Source: Pseudarthrobacter sp. AL07 (lineage in GTDB: Bacteria > Actinomycetota > Actinomycetes > Actinomycetales > Micrococcaceae). Taken from it: DNA of 64,000 nt. Below the pieces are notes generated by a model, which searched no databases, was not told where the DNA came from, and saw only the letters and a program-made list of their open reading frames with translations. Numbering within the stretch: the first letter of the stretch is position 1; every line of letters begins with the position of its first letter. Shown here piece by piece: positions 36,575 to 43,806 of the stretch. The stretch spans positions 248,001 through 312,000 of the forward strand of contig NZ_JASBRB010000002.1 of the NCBI RefSeq assembly GCF_029960665.1, in the 5' to 3' direction. Made by a program: the position numbers and the translations under genes.

Positions 36575-37543
36575 ATGGATTTCGGATTCATTTTCTCCAG
36601 CGCTGCCAGCGAACTCTTCAGCCCGACCACCGCGGCCTATGCACTTGCTGCCCTCGGACTGGCAGTCCACTTCGGCTACTCCGGCCTGCTGAACTTTGGC
36701 CAGGCCGGCTTTATGGCGGTGGGCGCCTACGGCTTCGCCATCTCCACGCTCACCTTTGGCGTGCCCTTCTTTGTGGGACTGGTCATCGCCGTGATCTGCT
36801 CGGTCATCTTCGCGATGCTCCTGGGCATCCCCACCCTGCGGCTGCGCGCGGACTACCTGGCAATCGTCACGATCGCGGCCGCGGAAATCGTCCGCTACAT
36901 TGTCACAACCAACCAGCTGACCGCCGTGACCGGTTCGGCCAACGGCCTGGCCGCCTTCGAAGGCGGGTTCTACGCCATGAACCCGTTCCCCGCGGGCTCG
37001 TACATGGGTATGAACAACCGGGACTTCTTCATCCGCATAGTCGGCTGGGGCCTTGTCATCGTCTGCTGCACCCTGGTGTGGCTGCTGATGAGGAGCCCCT
37101 GGGGCCGCGTACTCAAAGGCATCCGCGAGGACGAAAACGCGGTCCGGTCCCTCGGCAAGAACGTATACGCCTACAAAATGCAGGCCCTCATCATCGGCGG
37201 CGTGCTCGGCGCCCTGGCGGGCATGATTTTTACGCTCCCCCGCGGCGCAGTCCAGCCGGCCAACTACGGCACCGAACTGACGTTCTTCCTGTACACCTGC
37301 CTGCTGCTCGGCGGCCTCGGCACGGTGCTGGGACCTGTAATCGGCGCGATGATCTTCTGGGTGGTACTGTCCCTCACACAGGGCATCCTGTATGGCCTGA
37401 TCGAATCCGGCGCCGTCACCTGGCTGAACACAGTCCAGGCCGGCCAGCTGCGTTACATCCTTGTGGGTGTCGCACTGATGCTGCTGATGATCTTCAGGCC
37501 CCAGGGCGTCTTCGGCAACAAGAAGGAGTTGGCGTTCGCATGA
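36575..37543 (+). CDS. livM: Branched-chain amino-acid ABC permease LivM
   Basis: The 322-residue permease has about nine membrane helices and the LivM pattern: LNFGQAGFMAVGAYGFA near residue 40, TLRLRADYLAIVTIAAAEIVRY near 90-110 and the coupling-loop motif GRVLKGIREDENAVRSLGKN near 185. It forms the heteromeric channel with LivH. GGAGA precedes the ATG at 36575, and the stop overlaps livG by four bases. Confidence 0.94.
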   Translation: MDFGFIFSSAASELFSPTTAAYALAALGLAVHFGYSGLLNFGQAGFMAVGAYGFAISTLTFGVPFFVGLVIAVICSVIFAMLLGIPTLRLRADYLAIVTIAAAEIVRYIVTTNQLTAVTGSANGLAAFEGGFYAMNPFPAGSYMGMNNRDFFIRIVGWGLVIVCCTLVWLLMRSPWGRVLKGIREDENAVRSLGKNVYAYKMQALIIGGVLGALAGMIFTLPRGAVQPANYGTELTFFLYTCLLLGGLGTVLGPVIGAMIFWVVLSLTQGILYGLIESGAVTWLNTVQAGQLRYILVGVALMLLMIFRPQGVFGNKKELAFA

Positions 37544-38562
37544 GCACGCATAGCGAAGAACCCCGTCCGCCGGTGGAAATTGACTACATGACGGACACGC
37601 GTCCGATCTCAGCCGGGGACAACGTCCCCGGCTGCAAGAAGCGCGATCCGATCGTGGTGGCGGAAAACGTCACCCGCAGCTTCGGCGGCATCAACGCCGT
37701 CGACGTCGAATACCTGGAGATCCCGCGGCACAAGATCACCGCGCTGATCGGCCCGAACGGTGCAGGCAAGACCACCCTCTTCAATCTGCTGACCGGATTC
37801 GATATGCCGAACTCGGGCAAATGGCAGTTCGAAGGCAACAGCCTTGCCGGCGTTTCATCCTACAAAGTGGCACGGATGGGGATGGTGAGGACCTTCCAGC
37901 TGACTAAGGTCATGGGAAAGCTCACCGTTATGGAGAACATGCGGCTCGGCGGTTCGGAACAGCCCGGTGAACGCCTCTCCAAGGCCCTGTTCAAGGGCCT
38001 CTGGGGCGGCCGGGAAAAGGAGATCACTGCCCAGGCGAACGTCCTGCTGGAGAAGTTTAAGCTGGACGCCAAGAAGGACGACTACGCTGCCTCGCTTTCC
38101 GGAGGCCAGCGGAAACTCCTGGAAATGGCACGCTCGCTGATGGTCAGGCCCAAGCTGGTCATGCTGGACGAGCCCATGGCAGGCGTCAACCCGGCGCTGA
38201 CCCAGTCCCTCCTGGACCACATCAAGAACCTCAAGGCGGAAGGCATGACCGTGCTCTTCGTAGAGCACGACATGAACATGGTGCGCCATATTGCCGATTG
38301 GGTGGTGGTAATGGCGGAAGGAAAGATCGTTGCCGAGGGCCCTCCTGGCGAAGTCATGAAGAATCCGGCAGTCATCGATGCCTACCTGGGAGCCCATCAC
38401 GACGTCGATCTCGGCGACGCCGAGGGCATCAAGGAACTTGCAGCCGAGCTGGTGGCCGACGAGGAATCGATTGTCGGTACTGAGAACGCGGGAATCATCG
38501 CCATTGATGTAGTCGCGGCCGAATCAGACGAAGCCCGCCATAAGAGGAAGGACAGCGAATGA
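37540..38562 (+). CDS. livG: Branched-chain amino-acid ABC ATPase LivG with extended termini
   Basis: The 340-residue ATPase has Walker A GPNGAGKTT (about residue 72), signature SLSGGQRKLLE, Walker B LVMLDEPMAG and switch VEHDMNMV. It powers import with LivF. LivG is usually about 250 residues. Here about 38 residues precede the domain and an acidic tail of about 60 follows (DLGDAEGIKELAAELVADEE...), ending in basic RHKRKDSE. The ATG at 37540 overlaps the livM stop. The longer frame seen through livM is not coding. Confidence 0.94.
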   Translation: MSTHSEEPRPPVEIDYMTDTRPISAGDNVPGCKKRDPIVVAENVTRSFGGINAVDVEYLEIPRHKITALIGPNGAGKTTLFNLLTGFDMPNSGKWQFEGNSLAGVSSYKVARMGMVRTFQLTKVMGKLTVMENMRLGGSEQPGERLSKALFKGLWGGREKEITAQANVLLEKFKLDAKKDDYAASLSGGQRKLLEMARSLMVRPKLVMLDEPMAGVNPALTQSLLDHIKNLKAEGMTVLFVEHDMNMVRHIADWVVVMAEGKIVAEGPPGEVMKNPAVIDAYLGAHHDVDLGDAEGIKELAAELVADEESIVGTENAGIIAIDVVAAESDEARHKRKDSE

Positions 38563-39329
38563 GTGCCACAAGCGCGGCTCCGGCCGCAAGCACCGCCGGC
38601 TCCCAGGACTCGGTAGTCAAGGTGACGGACCTCGTTGCTGGGTACCTCCCGGGCGTGAACATCCTGAACGGTTGCAACATCGAAGCCCGCAAGGGTGAAC
38701 TGATCGGCATCATTGGCCCTAACGGGGCCGGCAAATCGACGCTTCTCAAGGCCATGTTCGGCCTGGTGAAAGTCCATTCGGGCACCGTCGTGGTGCGCGG
38801 CCAGGACATCACAGGGCTGAAGGCCAACAAATTGGTGACCAAAGGCGTGGGATTCGTCCCGCAGAACAACAATGTGTTCGCCACGCTGACTATCGAAGAG
38901 AACATGCAGATGGGCATGTTCCAGCGCCCCAAGGACTTCGCCGAGCGATTTGATTTTGTGACCAGCCTGTTTCCTGAGCTCGGCAAGCGCCGGGCCCAGC
39001 GGGCCGGGTCGCTCTCCGGCGGCGAACGTCAGATGGTGGCCATGGGACGCGCGCTGATGATGGAGCCCGCCGTCCTGCTCCTTGATGAGCCCTCCGCAGG
39101 CCTATCCCCCGTCAAGCAGGACGAAACCTTCTTGCGGGTGCACGAGATCAACCGGGCGGGCGTCTCCGTCATCATGGTGGAACAGAATGCCCGCCGTTGC
39201 CTCCAGATCTGCGACCGCGCGTATGTGCTGGACCAAGGCCGGGACGCTTACACCGGAACCGGCCGGGAACTGATGAAGGACCCGAAGGTGATCCAGCTCT
39301 ACCTAGGTACGCTGGCCGACGAGGTCTAA
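38559..39329 (+). CDS. livF: Branched-chain amino-acid ABC ATPase LivF
   Basis: The 256-residue ATPase has Walker A GPNGAGKSTLL (about residue 50), Q-loop FVPQNNNVFATLT, signature SLSGGERQMVAMG, Walker B VLLLDEPSAGLSP and the VEQNARR switch typical of LivF. It pairs with LivG in the HAAT-type importer. The start overlaps livG (ATGA). A hairpin follows 16 bases after the stop. Confidence 0.95.
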   Translation: MSATSAAPAASTAGSQDSVVKVTDLVAGYLPGVNILNGCNIEARKGELIGIIGPNGAGKSTLLKAMFGLVKVHSGTVVVRGQDITGLKANKLVTKGVGFVPQNNNVFATLTIEENMQMGMFQRPKDFAERFDFVTSLFPELGKRRAQRAGSLSGGERQMVAMGRALMMEPAVLLLDEPSAGLSPVKQDETFLRVHEINRAGVSVIMVEQNARRCLQICDRAYVLDQGRDAYTGTGRELMKDPKVIQLYLGTLADEV

Positions 39330-39344
39330 GCCGCAGCCGGAACT

Positions 39345-39383
39345 GCAGAAGGGCCGTCACCGTCCGGTGGCGGCCCTTTCTGC
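39345..39383 (+). terminator. Terminator of livHMGF
   Basis: GCAGAAGGGCCGTCACC (39345-39361) and GGTGGCGGCCCTTTCTGC (39366-39383) pair with one mismatch and one bulge around a four-base loop, 16 bases after the livF stop. A short T-run lies inside the right arm. Confidence 0.75.
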
Positions 39384-39463
39384 GTGCTTGGCATTCCCCG
39401 GCGCCGTCCGGGCGCCTCCGGCAGCCACTTGCTCGGCGCTTGACTTACCCCCTAAAGGACACA

Positions 39464-39504
39464 AAAAGAACCCCCGCCCGGTGCACTCCGGGCGGGGGTT
39501 CTTT
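39464..39504 (-). terminator. Intrinsic terminator of the liv binding-protein gene
   Basis: Perfect 17-base arms, 39465-39481 and 39488-39504 (CCGGGCGGGGGTTCTTT), with a six-base loop are followed on the minus strand by a T-run (TTTTTGTG). It lies 15 bases beyond the binding-protein stop. Confidence 0.9.
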
Positions 39505-39518
39505 GTGCAGGAAACGGC

Positions 39519-40865
39519 TTAGAGCTTGCCGAATTCTTCCTTGGACGGTGCGTACTTATTGTCGTCCTGGTACTCGTAGATGCCGATGTAGGCTTCCGTC
39601 GGGTCGCCGGCATCGGAGAAGGTCACCGGACCTGACTGGCCGTCGTAGTCGATGTCTTTGCCGTTGCGAAGCAGCGTGACGCAGGAAGCGAAGCTGTTGC
39701 ACTTCTCACCCGTCTCCGAGACCGCTTTGAGCTGCTTGGCAATTTCAACACCGTTGGTGCTCTTGGCTGCCTCAGCGGCAAGTGCGATCAGGTTTACAGC
39801 ATCGTAGGATTCACCTGCATAGCTGTAGTCCTTCAGGGCCGGATCAATGGCAAGCAGTTTCTGCTTGAACGCGTCCTTCGCGAATGTTCCCGGGATGGTT
39901 CCCTGGGCGCCCTTCAGGGTCCCAGCCTGGAAGTCCTTGCTGTAGTCGGAGGTGTTGCCGTCTACAAGGAACATTTGGGTGGGCTTGACGCCCTTGCCCG
40001 TCATCAGCGGCACGATGCTCTTGGCCTGGTCGAAGGTGATAAGGGCAATTGCGTCGGGCTTGGCCGCGATGACCTTGTCCACTTGGCTGCTGAACTGGGA
40101 GTCGCCCTCATTGAACAGCTCTTCGGCGACCACCTTGCCGCCGGCCGCTTCGAAGGCGGATTTGACGTTGCTGGCCAGACCGGTTCCGTAGGCGTCGTTA
40201 AGTACGATCATGCCTACCGTCTGTGCACCACACGTGGCCATATAGTTGCCCAAGACCTTGCCCTGCAGCACATCTGAGGGTGCTGTACGCCAGTAGAGGC
40301 CCTTGTCATCCCAAGTGGTGAAATCCGGGGAGGTGTTGGCGGGCGAGAACTGGATAACCCCCGCACCGGTGATCTGGTTGATGACCGTCTTGGAGACACC
40401 CGAAGACGCGGCACCTATGATGGCGCTCACGCCCTGGCCAAGGAGCGCACTGGTGGACTGCGTGGCGATATCTGTCTTGGTGTCGCCGGAGTCACGGTGG
40501 ATCACTTCCACAGGCTTACCCAGGACACCTCCGGCATCATTTACTTCCTTGACGCCCAGGTTCACACCAGCGATTTCAGGCGGCCCGAGGAAGGCGAGTG
40601 AACCGGTGGTGGGGAGCAGGGAACCCAGCTTGAGCGGCGTTTCCGTGATGGTGGTTGCAGGCGGAACAGCGCCTCCAGCGCCGGCCTGCGCTGTGCTTCC
40701 GGGAGCCGCGCCGGGAGCGGGGCAGGATATCCCGGATGCTGACGTGGTGGTTTCTGTCGAGCTCGGGGTGGAGGTACCACCACAGGCTGTAACCAGAAAG
40801 GCGACGCCGACGCTAAGCGCTGTGAGCTTGGCAAGACGGGGTGCCGCCGGGGAAAGTGAAATCAT
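39519..40865 (-). CDS. livK: Branched-chain amino-acid ABC substrate-binding lipoprotein
   Basis: This is a 448-residue extracellular solute-binding protein. The signal peptide ends in a lipobox (FLVTACGG) so it is anchored by a lipidated Cys near residue 27, followed by a Ser/Thr linker. The type I periplasmic binding fold is clear: KLGSLLPTTGSLAFLGPPE, then VIHRDSGDT and GMIVLNDAYGTG. ATG 40865 follows AGGAG by seven bases. It converges with livHMGF, has its own promoter and terminator, and is the expected ligand receptor for it. The exact ligand (Leu, Ile, Val or another) is not shown. Confidence 0.93.
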   Translation of the reverse strand: MISLSPAAPRLAKLTALSVGVAFLVTACGGTSTPSSTETTTSASGISCPAPGAAPGSTAQAGAGGAVPPATTITETPLKLGSLLPTTGSLAFLGPPEIAGVNLGVKEVNDAGGVLGKPVEVIHRDSGDTKTDIATQSTSALLGQGVSAIIGAASSGVSKTVINQITGAGVIQFSPANTSPDFTTWDDKGLYWRTAPSDVLQGKVLGNYMATCGAQTVGMIVLNDAYGTGLASNVKSAFEAAGGKVVAEELFNEGDSQFSSQVDKVIAAKPDAIALITFDQAKSIVPLMTGKGVKPTQMFLVDGNTSDYSKDFQAGTLKGAQGTIPGTFAKDAFKQKLLAIDPALKDYSYAGESYDAVNLIALAAEAAKSTNGVEIAKQLKAVSETGEKCNSFASCVTLLRNGKDIDYDGQSGPVTFSDAGDPTEAYIGIYEYQDDNKYAPSKEEFGKL

Positions 40866-40964
40866 TGACAATCTCCTGGATCGAAAGGTGCGAACGGCCT
40901 TTGACGCGGATGATCAGGTGTTCCTGATTTAACTTCAAGCTAATGCATATCTTCGGCGGATATA

Positions 40965-40980
40965 AGTGACTGAGGTCACA
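40965..40980. promoter_or_regulatory. Crp-like palindrome at the liv binding-protein promoter
   Basis: On the minus strand TGTGA-CCTCAG-TCACT matches nine of ten fixed Crp positions. It shares GTGAC-N5-TCAC with the site at livH. It lies 100 bases upstream of the ATG and just after a TGTTATAAG -10-like sequence on the minus strand. Confidence 0.5.
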
Positions 40981-41089
40981 TCCTTATAACAGTCGTTGCA
41001 TATGCGAAATCAACGGAGGCGATGCTCCGTCTCGACGTCGTGTGGGATGCAGGGGTCGGCGCCGGAGGGAGGCCGCGGAAGAAAACTTG

Positions 41090-41163
41090 TGCCCCAGGCG
41101 AGACTCGAACTCGCAACACGCGGATTTTAAGTCCGCTGCCTCTGCCAATTGGGCTACTGGGGC
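41090..41163 (-). tRNA. tRNA-Leu (anticodon UAA), short variable arm
   Basis: The minus strand folds into a cloverleaf of 74 bases. The acceptor stem is GCCCCAG paired with CTGGGGC, the D-arm contains AATTGGCAGA (leucine-like), and the anticodon stem GCGGA/TCCGC has loop CTTAAAA with anticodon TAA. The T-arm is GCGAG-TTCGAGT-CTCGC and the discriminator base is A. The variable region is only GTGTT, whereas leucine tRNAs normally have a long variable arm. CCA is not encoded. Leucine identity follows from the anticodon and D-arm. Confidence 0.93.
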
Positions 41164-41183
41164 GCCCGGTCCATGCTATCCCG

Positions 41184-42128
41184 TCATTCGCCCGCAAGCG
41201 GCGCGGCATACCGGAACGTCCCGTGGACCCCGCCAGGCCAGACTGCCAGCGGGAGCAGCTGGAAGTGGTCACCCCAGGCCTCGTCGGGCGGCAGCACGCC
41301 GAAGGAGGCGGCGGCAACAAAGCCGAACCGCGGGTAGTATTCGGTGCTGCCCAGCAACGCAATCCCGCCCTCCCCCGCTGCGTTGGCCCGGGCGATGGTG
41401 TCATTCATGAGGGCGCTGCCGATCCCATGGCGCTGCAGCCTGGGAGTCACCCCGATGGGCCCGAGCCCCAGCAACCCGTAGTCGCCCACCCAGCCCCGTG
41501 TGCTGATCACATGGCCGACTATCTCGTCGTCGAGCACCGCCACCACGCTGAACCCGGGCAGGTAGTCCTCGCACTCGAAGAGCCGGCGGAGCACGTCCAC
41601 CTCCTCGGGCTCCCCGTCCACCGGCAGGCCCGAGACCGGGGAGACCGCGAACGCCTCGCCCGTCAACGCGAGGATCTTATCCCTGTCCGCAGCCGTCTCG
41701 TTCCTGAGCAGCAGCTCGGGCCGCGGCACGTCCCGGCTCACCGCTGACAGCTCAGCCAGGGCTTCGACGGCGCGTGGTGCGTCGGCCACCTGCACCAGCA
41801 GGTGGTCGTGGTGGAAGCCGGCCAGCACGTTGCAGCTGATCCTAGCGTCGGCCAGGGCCTTCCCGACGGCGGCGGTCAGGCCAACAGCCTCCAGCGCAGA
41901 GTGCACTTCGAGGGTGATCCACGCGGCCACAAAGTCGTAGTGCAGCCCCAGGCTGTCCGCCCTTTCCCGCGGCAGGACGACCGTGAGGCCCTCAGCCTCA
42001 CGTACGGCAGCTTCGATGCCGGGCTCGAGTGGCCTGCCATGCGGCCACAGGACATAGACGTACTCCCCCTCCCGCAGTACCGGTTTCAGTGTTGCCAGCA
42101 GGGTCTGGAGGTTCTTTTCGCCAGTCAT
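41184..42128 (-). CDS. ACT-like (COG3602) domain fused to a GNAT acetyltransferase
   Basis: The product is 314 residues in two domains. Residues 1 to about 135 match the small ACT-like COG3602 family (EYVYVLWPHG, TVVLPRERADSLGL, HSALEAVGLTAAVGKALA, SCNVLAGFHHDHLLV). Residues about 140-310 are a GNAT domain of the YhbS type (LGPIGVTPRLQRHGIGSAL with the acetyl-CoA loop, LLGSTEYYPRFGF). An amino-acid-sensing domain joined to an acetyltransferase is plausible but speculative. The tRNA-Leu lies 20 bases after the stop. Confidence 0.82.
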   Translation of the reverse strand: MTGEKNLQTLLATLKPVLREGEYVYVLWPHGRPLEPGIEAAVREAEGLTVVLPRERADSLGLHYDFVAAWITLEVHSALEAVGLTAAVGKALADARISCNVLAGFHHDHLLVQVADAPRAVEALAELSAVSRDVPRPELLLRNETAADRDKILALTGEAFAVSPVSGLPVDGEPEEVDVLRRLFECEDYLPGFSVVAVLDDEIVGHVISTRGWVGDYGLLGLGPIGVTPRLQRHGIGSALMNDTIARANAAGEGGIALLGSTEYYPRFGFVAAASFGVLPPDEAWGDHFQLLPLAVWPGGVHGTFRYAAPLAGE

Positions 42129-42167
42129 GGTGCCAGTCTAGAAGGGAGGCCCGGCGGGATGCACAAA

Positions 42168-42202
42168 ACGGCGGCCATCCCCCTTAAGGGGACAGCCGCC
42201 GT
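42168..42202 (-). terminator. Intrinsic terminator of ndh
   Basis: ACGGCGGC (42168-42175) pairs with GCCGCCGT (42195-42202), with an inner CCCCC-TTAA-GGGG stem. On the minus strand TTTT follows. It lies 38 bases beyond the ndh stop. Confidence 0.85.
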
Positions 42203-42239
42203 CGGGCGATACTGCTAATGCTTCCTCAGGAAGCCAGTG

Positions 42240-43769
42240 CTACTTGGCGTCCGCGGTGACCGACTGCTTGGCGTCCACGCTGGTGACGGCCGCTGAGCCC
42301 GACTGGGCCGCGCCGGCGGATGCCTCCGGCGCGGATGCCTCCGGCGCGGATGCCTCCAGTGTGCTGGCCGCCGGGGCGGGAGCAGCGGCAGCCGGCTTGG
42401 GAGCCGGTGTGGCGGCGGCCACGAAGGCACCGCGCGGGTTGTCGAGGTCGATCAGCTGGGTGGTGTCGCGGCCCATGAAGAACGCGAGGATCCAACCCAT
42501 GATGACTCGGACCTTGCGCTCCATGGTGGGCATGGCCATACCGTGGTAGCCGCGGTGCGCCAGCCAGGCGAGCGGGCCCTTGAGGCCGATACGGCCCAGG
42601 ATGTTGATGTTGGCAACACCCTTCCACTCGCCGAAACCAGCCACAGCACCCAGGTTCTTGTGCTTGTAGTCCTTCAGGGGCTTGTCCCAGCGCGAAGCCC
42701 ACAAGTTCTTGGCGAGGCGCTTGGCCTGGCGAAGTGCGTGCTGGGCGTTCGGGACGCAGGTGCCGTCCGGCAGGCCGCTACCCGTGAGGTCCGGCACTGC
42801 GGCGATGTCTCCGGCGGCCCAGGCGTTGTCGATGATGCCTTCATCGCCAGCGATGCGGAGGTCCGGCAGGACACGGACCCGGCCGCGCGGTTCCAGCGGG
42901 AAATCGGAGGAGCGGATCATCGGGTTGGCCTGCACGCCCGCAGTCCAGACGAGTGTGTCGGCTTCGAATTCCTGGGCCAGGGACTTGTCCGGGAGGTTGA
43001 TGAGCTTCAGGGAGCCCTCAGCGCTGTCCAGGGAGGTGTTCAGCAGGACCTCGATGCCGCGGCTACGGAGGTGCTCCACAACCCATTCGGCCTGCGGTGC
43101 AGTGACCTCGGGCATGATCCGGCCCATGGCTTCAACCAGGACGAAGCGCACTTCTTCCTGACGGATACGGGGGTTGTTCTTGACCGCGGCGCGGGCCAGG
43201 TCTTCCATTTCGGTGATGCACTCGATGCCGGCGAAGCCGCCACCAACAACCACGAAGGTCAATGCCTTGGCGCGGGCAGCCGGATCCGCGATGGTGGACG
43301 CGGCCTCGATGCGTTCCAACACCTTGTTACGAAGGGCCACAGCTTCTTCGATGGTCTTCAGGCCAATGCCCTTATCCGCCAGGCCCTTGATGGGGAAGGT
43401 GCGGGTGATGGCGCCTGCGGCCACCACGATGTCGAAGTAGGGGATCTCAATGTGCTCTCCGCCGTCCGCGGGCGCCACGACGGCGGTGCGGTTGGCGTGG
43501 TCGATCGAGGTGACGCTGCCCTGGATGAGTTCGGTCTGCTTCAGGTGCTGGCGGTGCGAGACCACTGCGTGGCGGGCCTCGATGTTGCCGCCGGCCACTT
43601 CGGGCAGGAAAGGCTGGTAAGTCATGTAGGGCAGTGGATCCACGAGGGTGACGATGCCACCGGCATTCGCGATCTTCTTCTGCAGTTTGAGTGCTACGTA
43701 CAGGCCGACGTATCCGCCGCCGACGACGAGTACCCTGGGACGGTCCTGGAGCTCTGGGGTGGTTGCCAT
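42240..43769 (-). CDS. ndh: Type II NADH dehydrogenase
   Basis: NDH-2 passes electrons from NADH to the quinone pool without pumping protons. The 509-residue protein has the FAD dinucleotide fold VLVVGGGYVGLYVAL at the N-terminus, the NADH fold FVVVGGGFAGIE near residue 170 and AWAAGDIAAVPD, typical of the family. A membrane-associating helix region lies near residue 390. The last 50 or so residues are an Ala/Pro/Ser-rich tail with three EASAP-type repeats. A Rex-like operator lies immediately upstream (43789-43806). Confidence 0.93.
   Translation of the reverse strand: MATTPELQDRPRVLVVGGGYVGLYVALKLQKKIANAGGIVTLVDPLPYMTYQPFLPEVAGGNIEARHAVVSHRQHLKQTELIQGSVTSIDHANRTAVVAPADGGEHIEIPYFDIVVAAGAITRTFPIKGLADKGIGLKTIEEAVALRNKVLERIEAASTIADPAARAKALTFVVVGGGFAGIECITEMEDLARAAVKNNPRIRQEEVRFVLVEAMGRIMPEVTAPQAEWVVEHLRSRGIEVLLNTSLDSAEGSLKLINLPDKSLAQEFEADTLVWTAGVQANPMIRSSDFPLEPRGRVRVLPDLRIAGDEGIIDNAWAAGDIAAVPDLTGSGLPDGTCVPNAQHALRQAKRLAKNLWASRWDKPLKDYKHKNLGAVAGFGEWKGVANINILGRIGLKGPLAWLAHRGYHGMAMPTMERKVRVIMGWILAFFMGRDTTQLIDLDNPRGAFVAAATPAPKPAAAAPAPAASTLEASAPEASAPEASAGAAQSGSAAVTSVDAKQSVTADAK
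42317..42361 (-). repeat. 15-base tandem repeat coding the NDH-2 tail
   Basis: The unit GCGGATGCCTCCGGC occurs three times in tandem, the last with one change. It encodes successive Glu-Ala-Ser-Ala-Pro units in the disordered C-terminal tail. Copy number is likely to vary between strains by slippage. Confidence 0.8.
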
Positions 43770-43788
43770 GATTTAAGGATACCGCAGT

Positions 43789-43806
43789 TTGTGAAAATCT
43801 TCACTA
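43789..43806. promoter_or_regulatory. Rex-type operator upstream of ndh
   Basis: TTGTGAA-AATC-TTCACTA differs from the Rex consensus TTGTGAA-N4-TTCACAA at one position (17 of 18). It lies 20 bases upstream of the ndh ATG in AT-rich sequence and overlaps the stop codon of the protease gene. Rex is an NADH/NAD+ sensor known to repress ndh in other Gram-positives, so control here is well supported by family knowledge. Confidence 0.75.

Noticed and set aside
36304..37539. A 752-residue open frame that reads through livM into livG
   Set aside because: The upstream part is an antiphase frame over a clear LivM gene. The ATGA overlap at 37540 marks the real LivG start.
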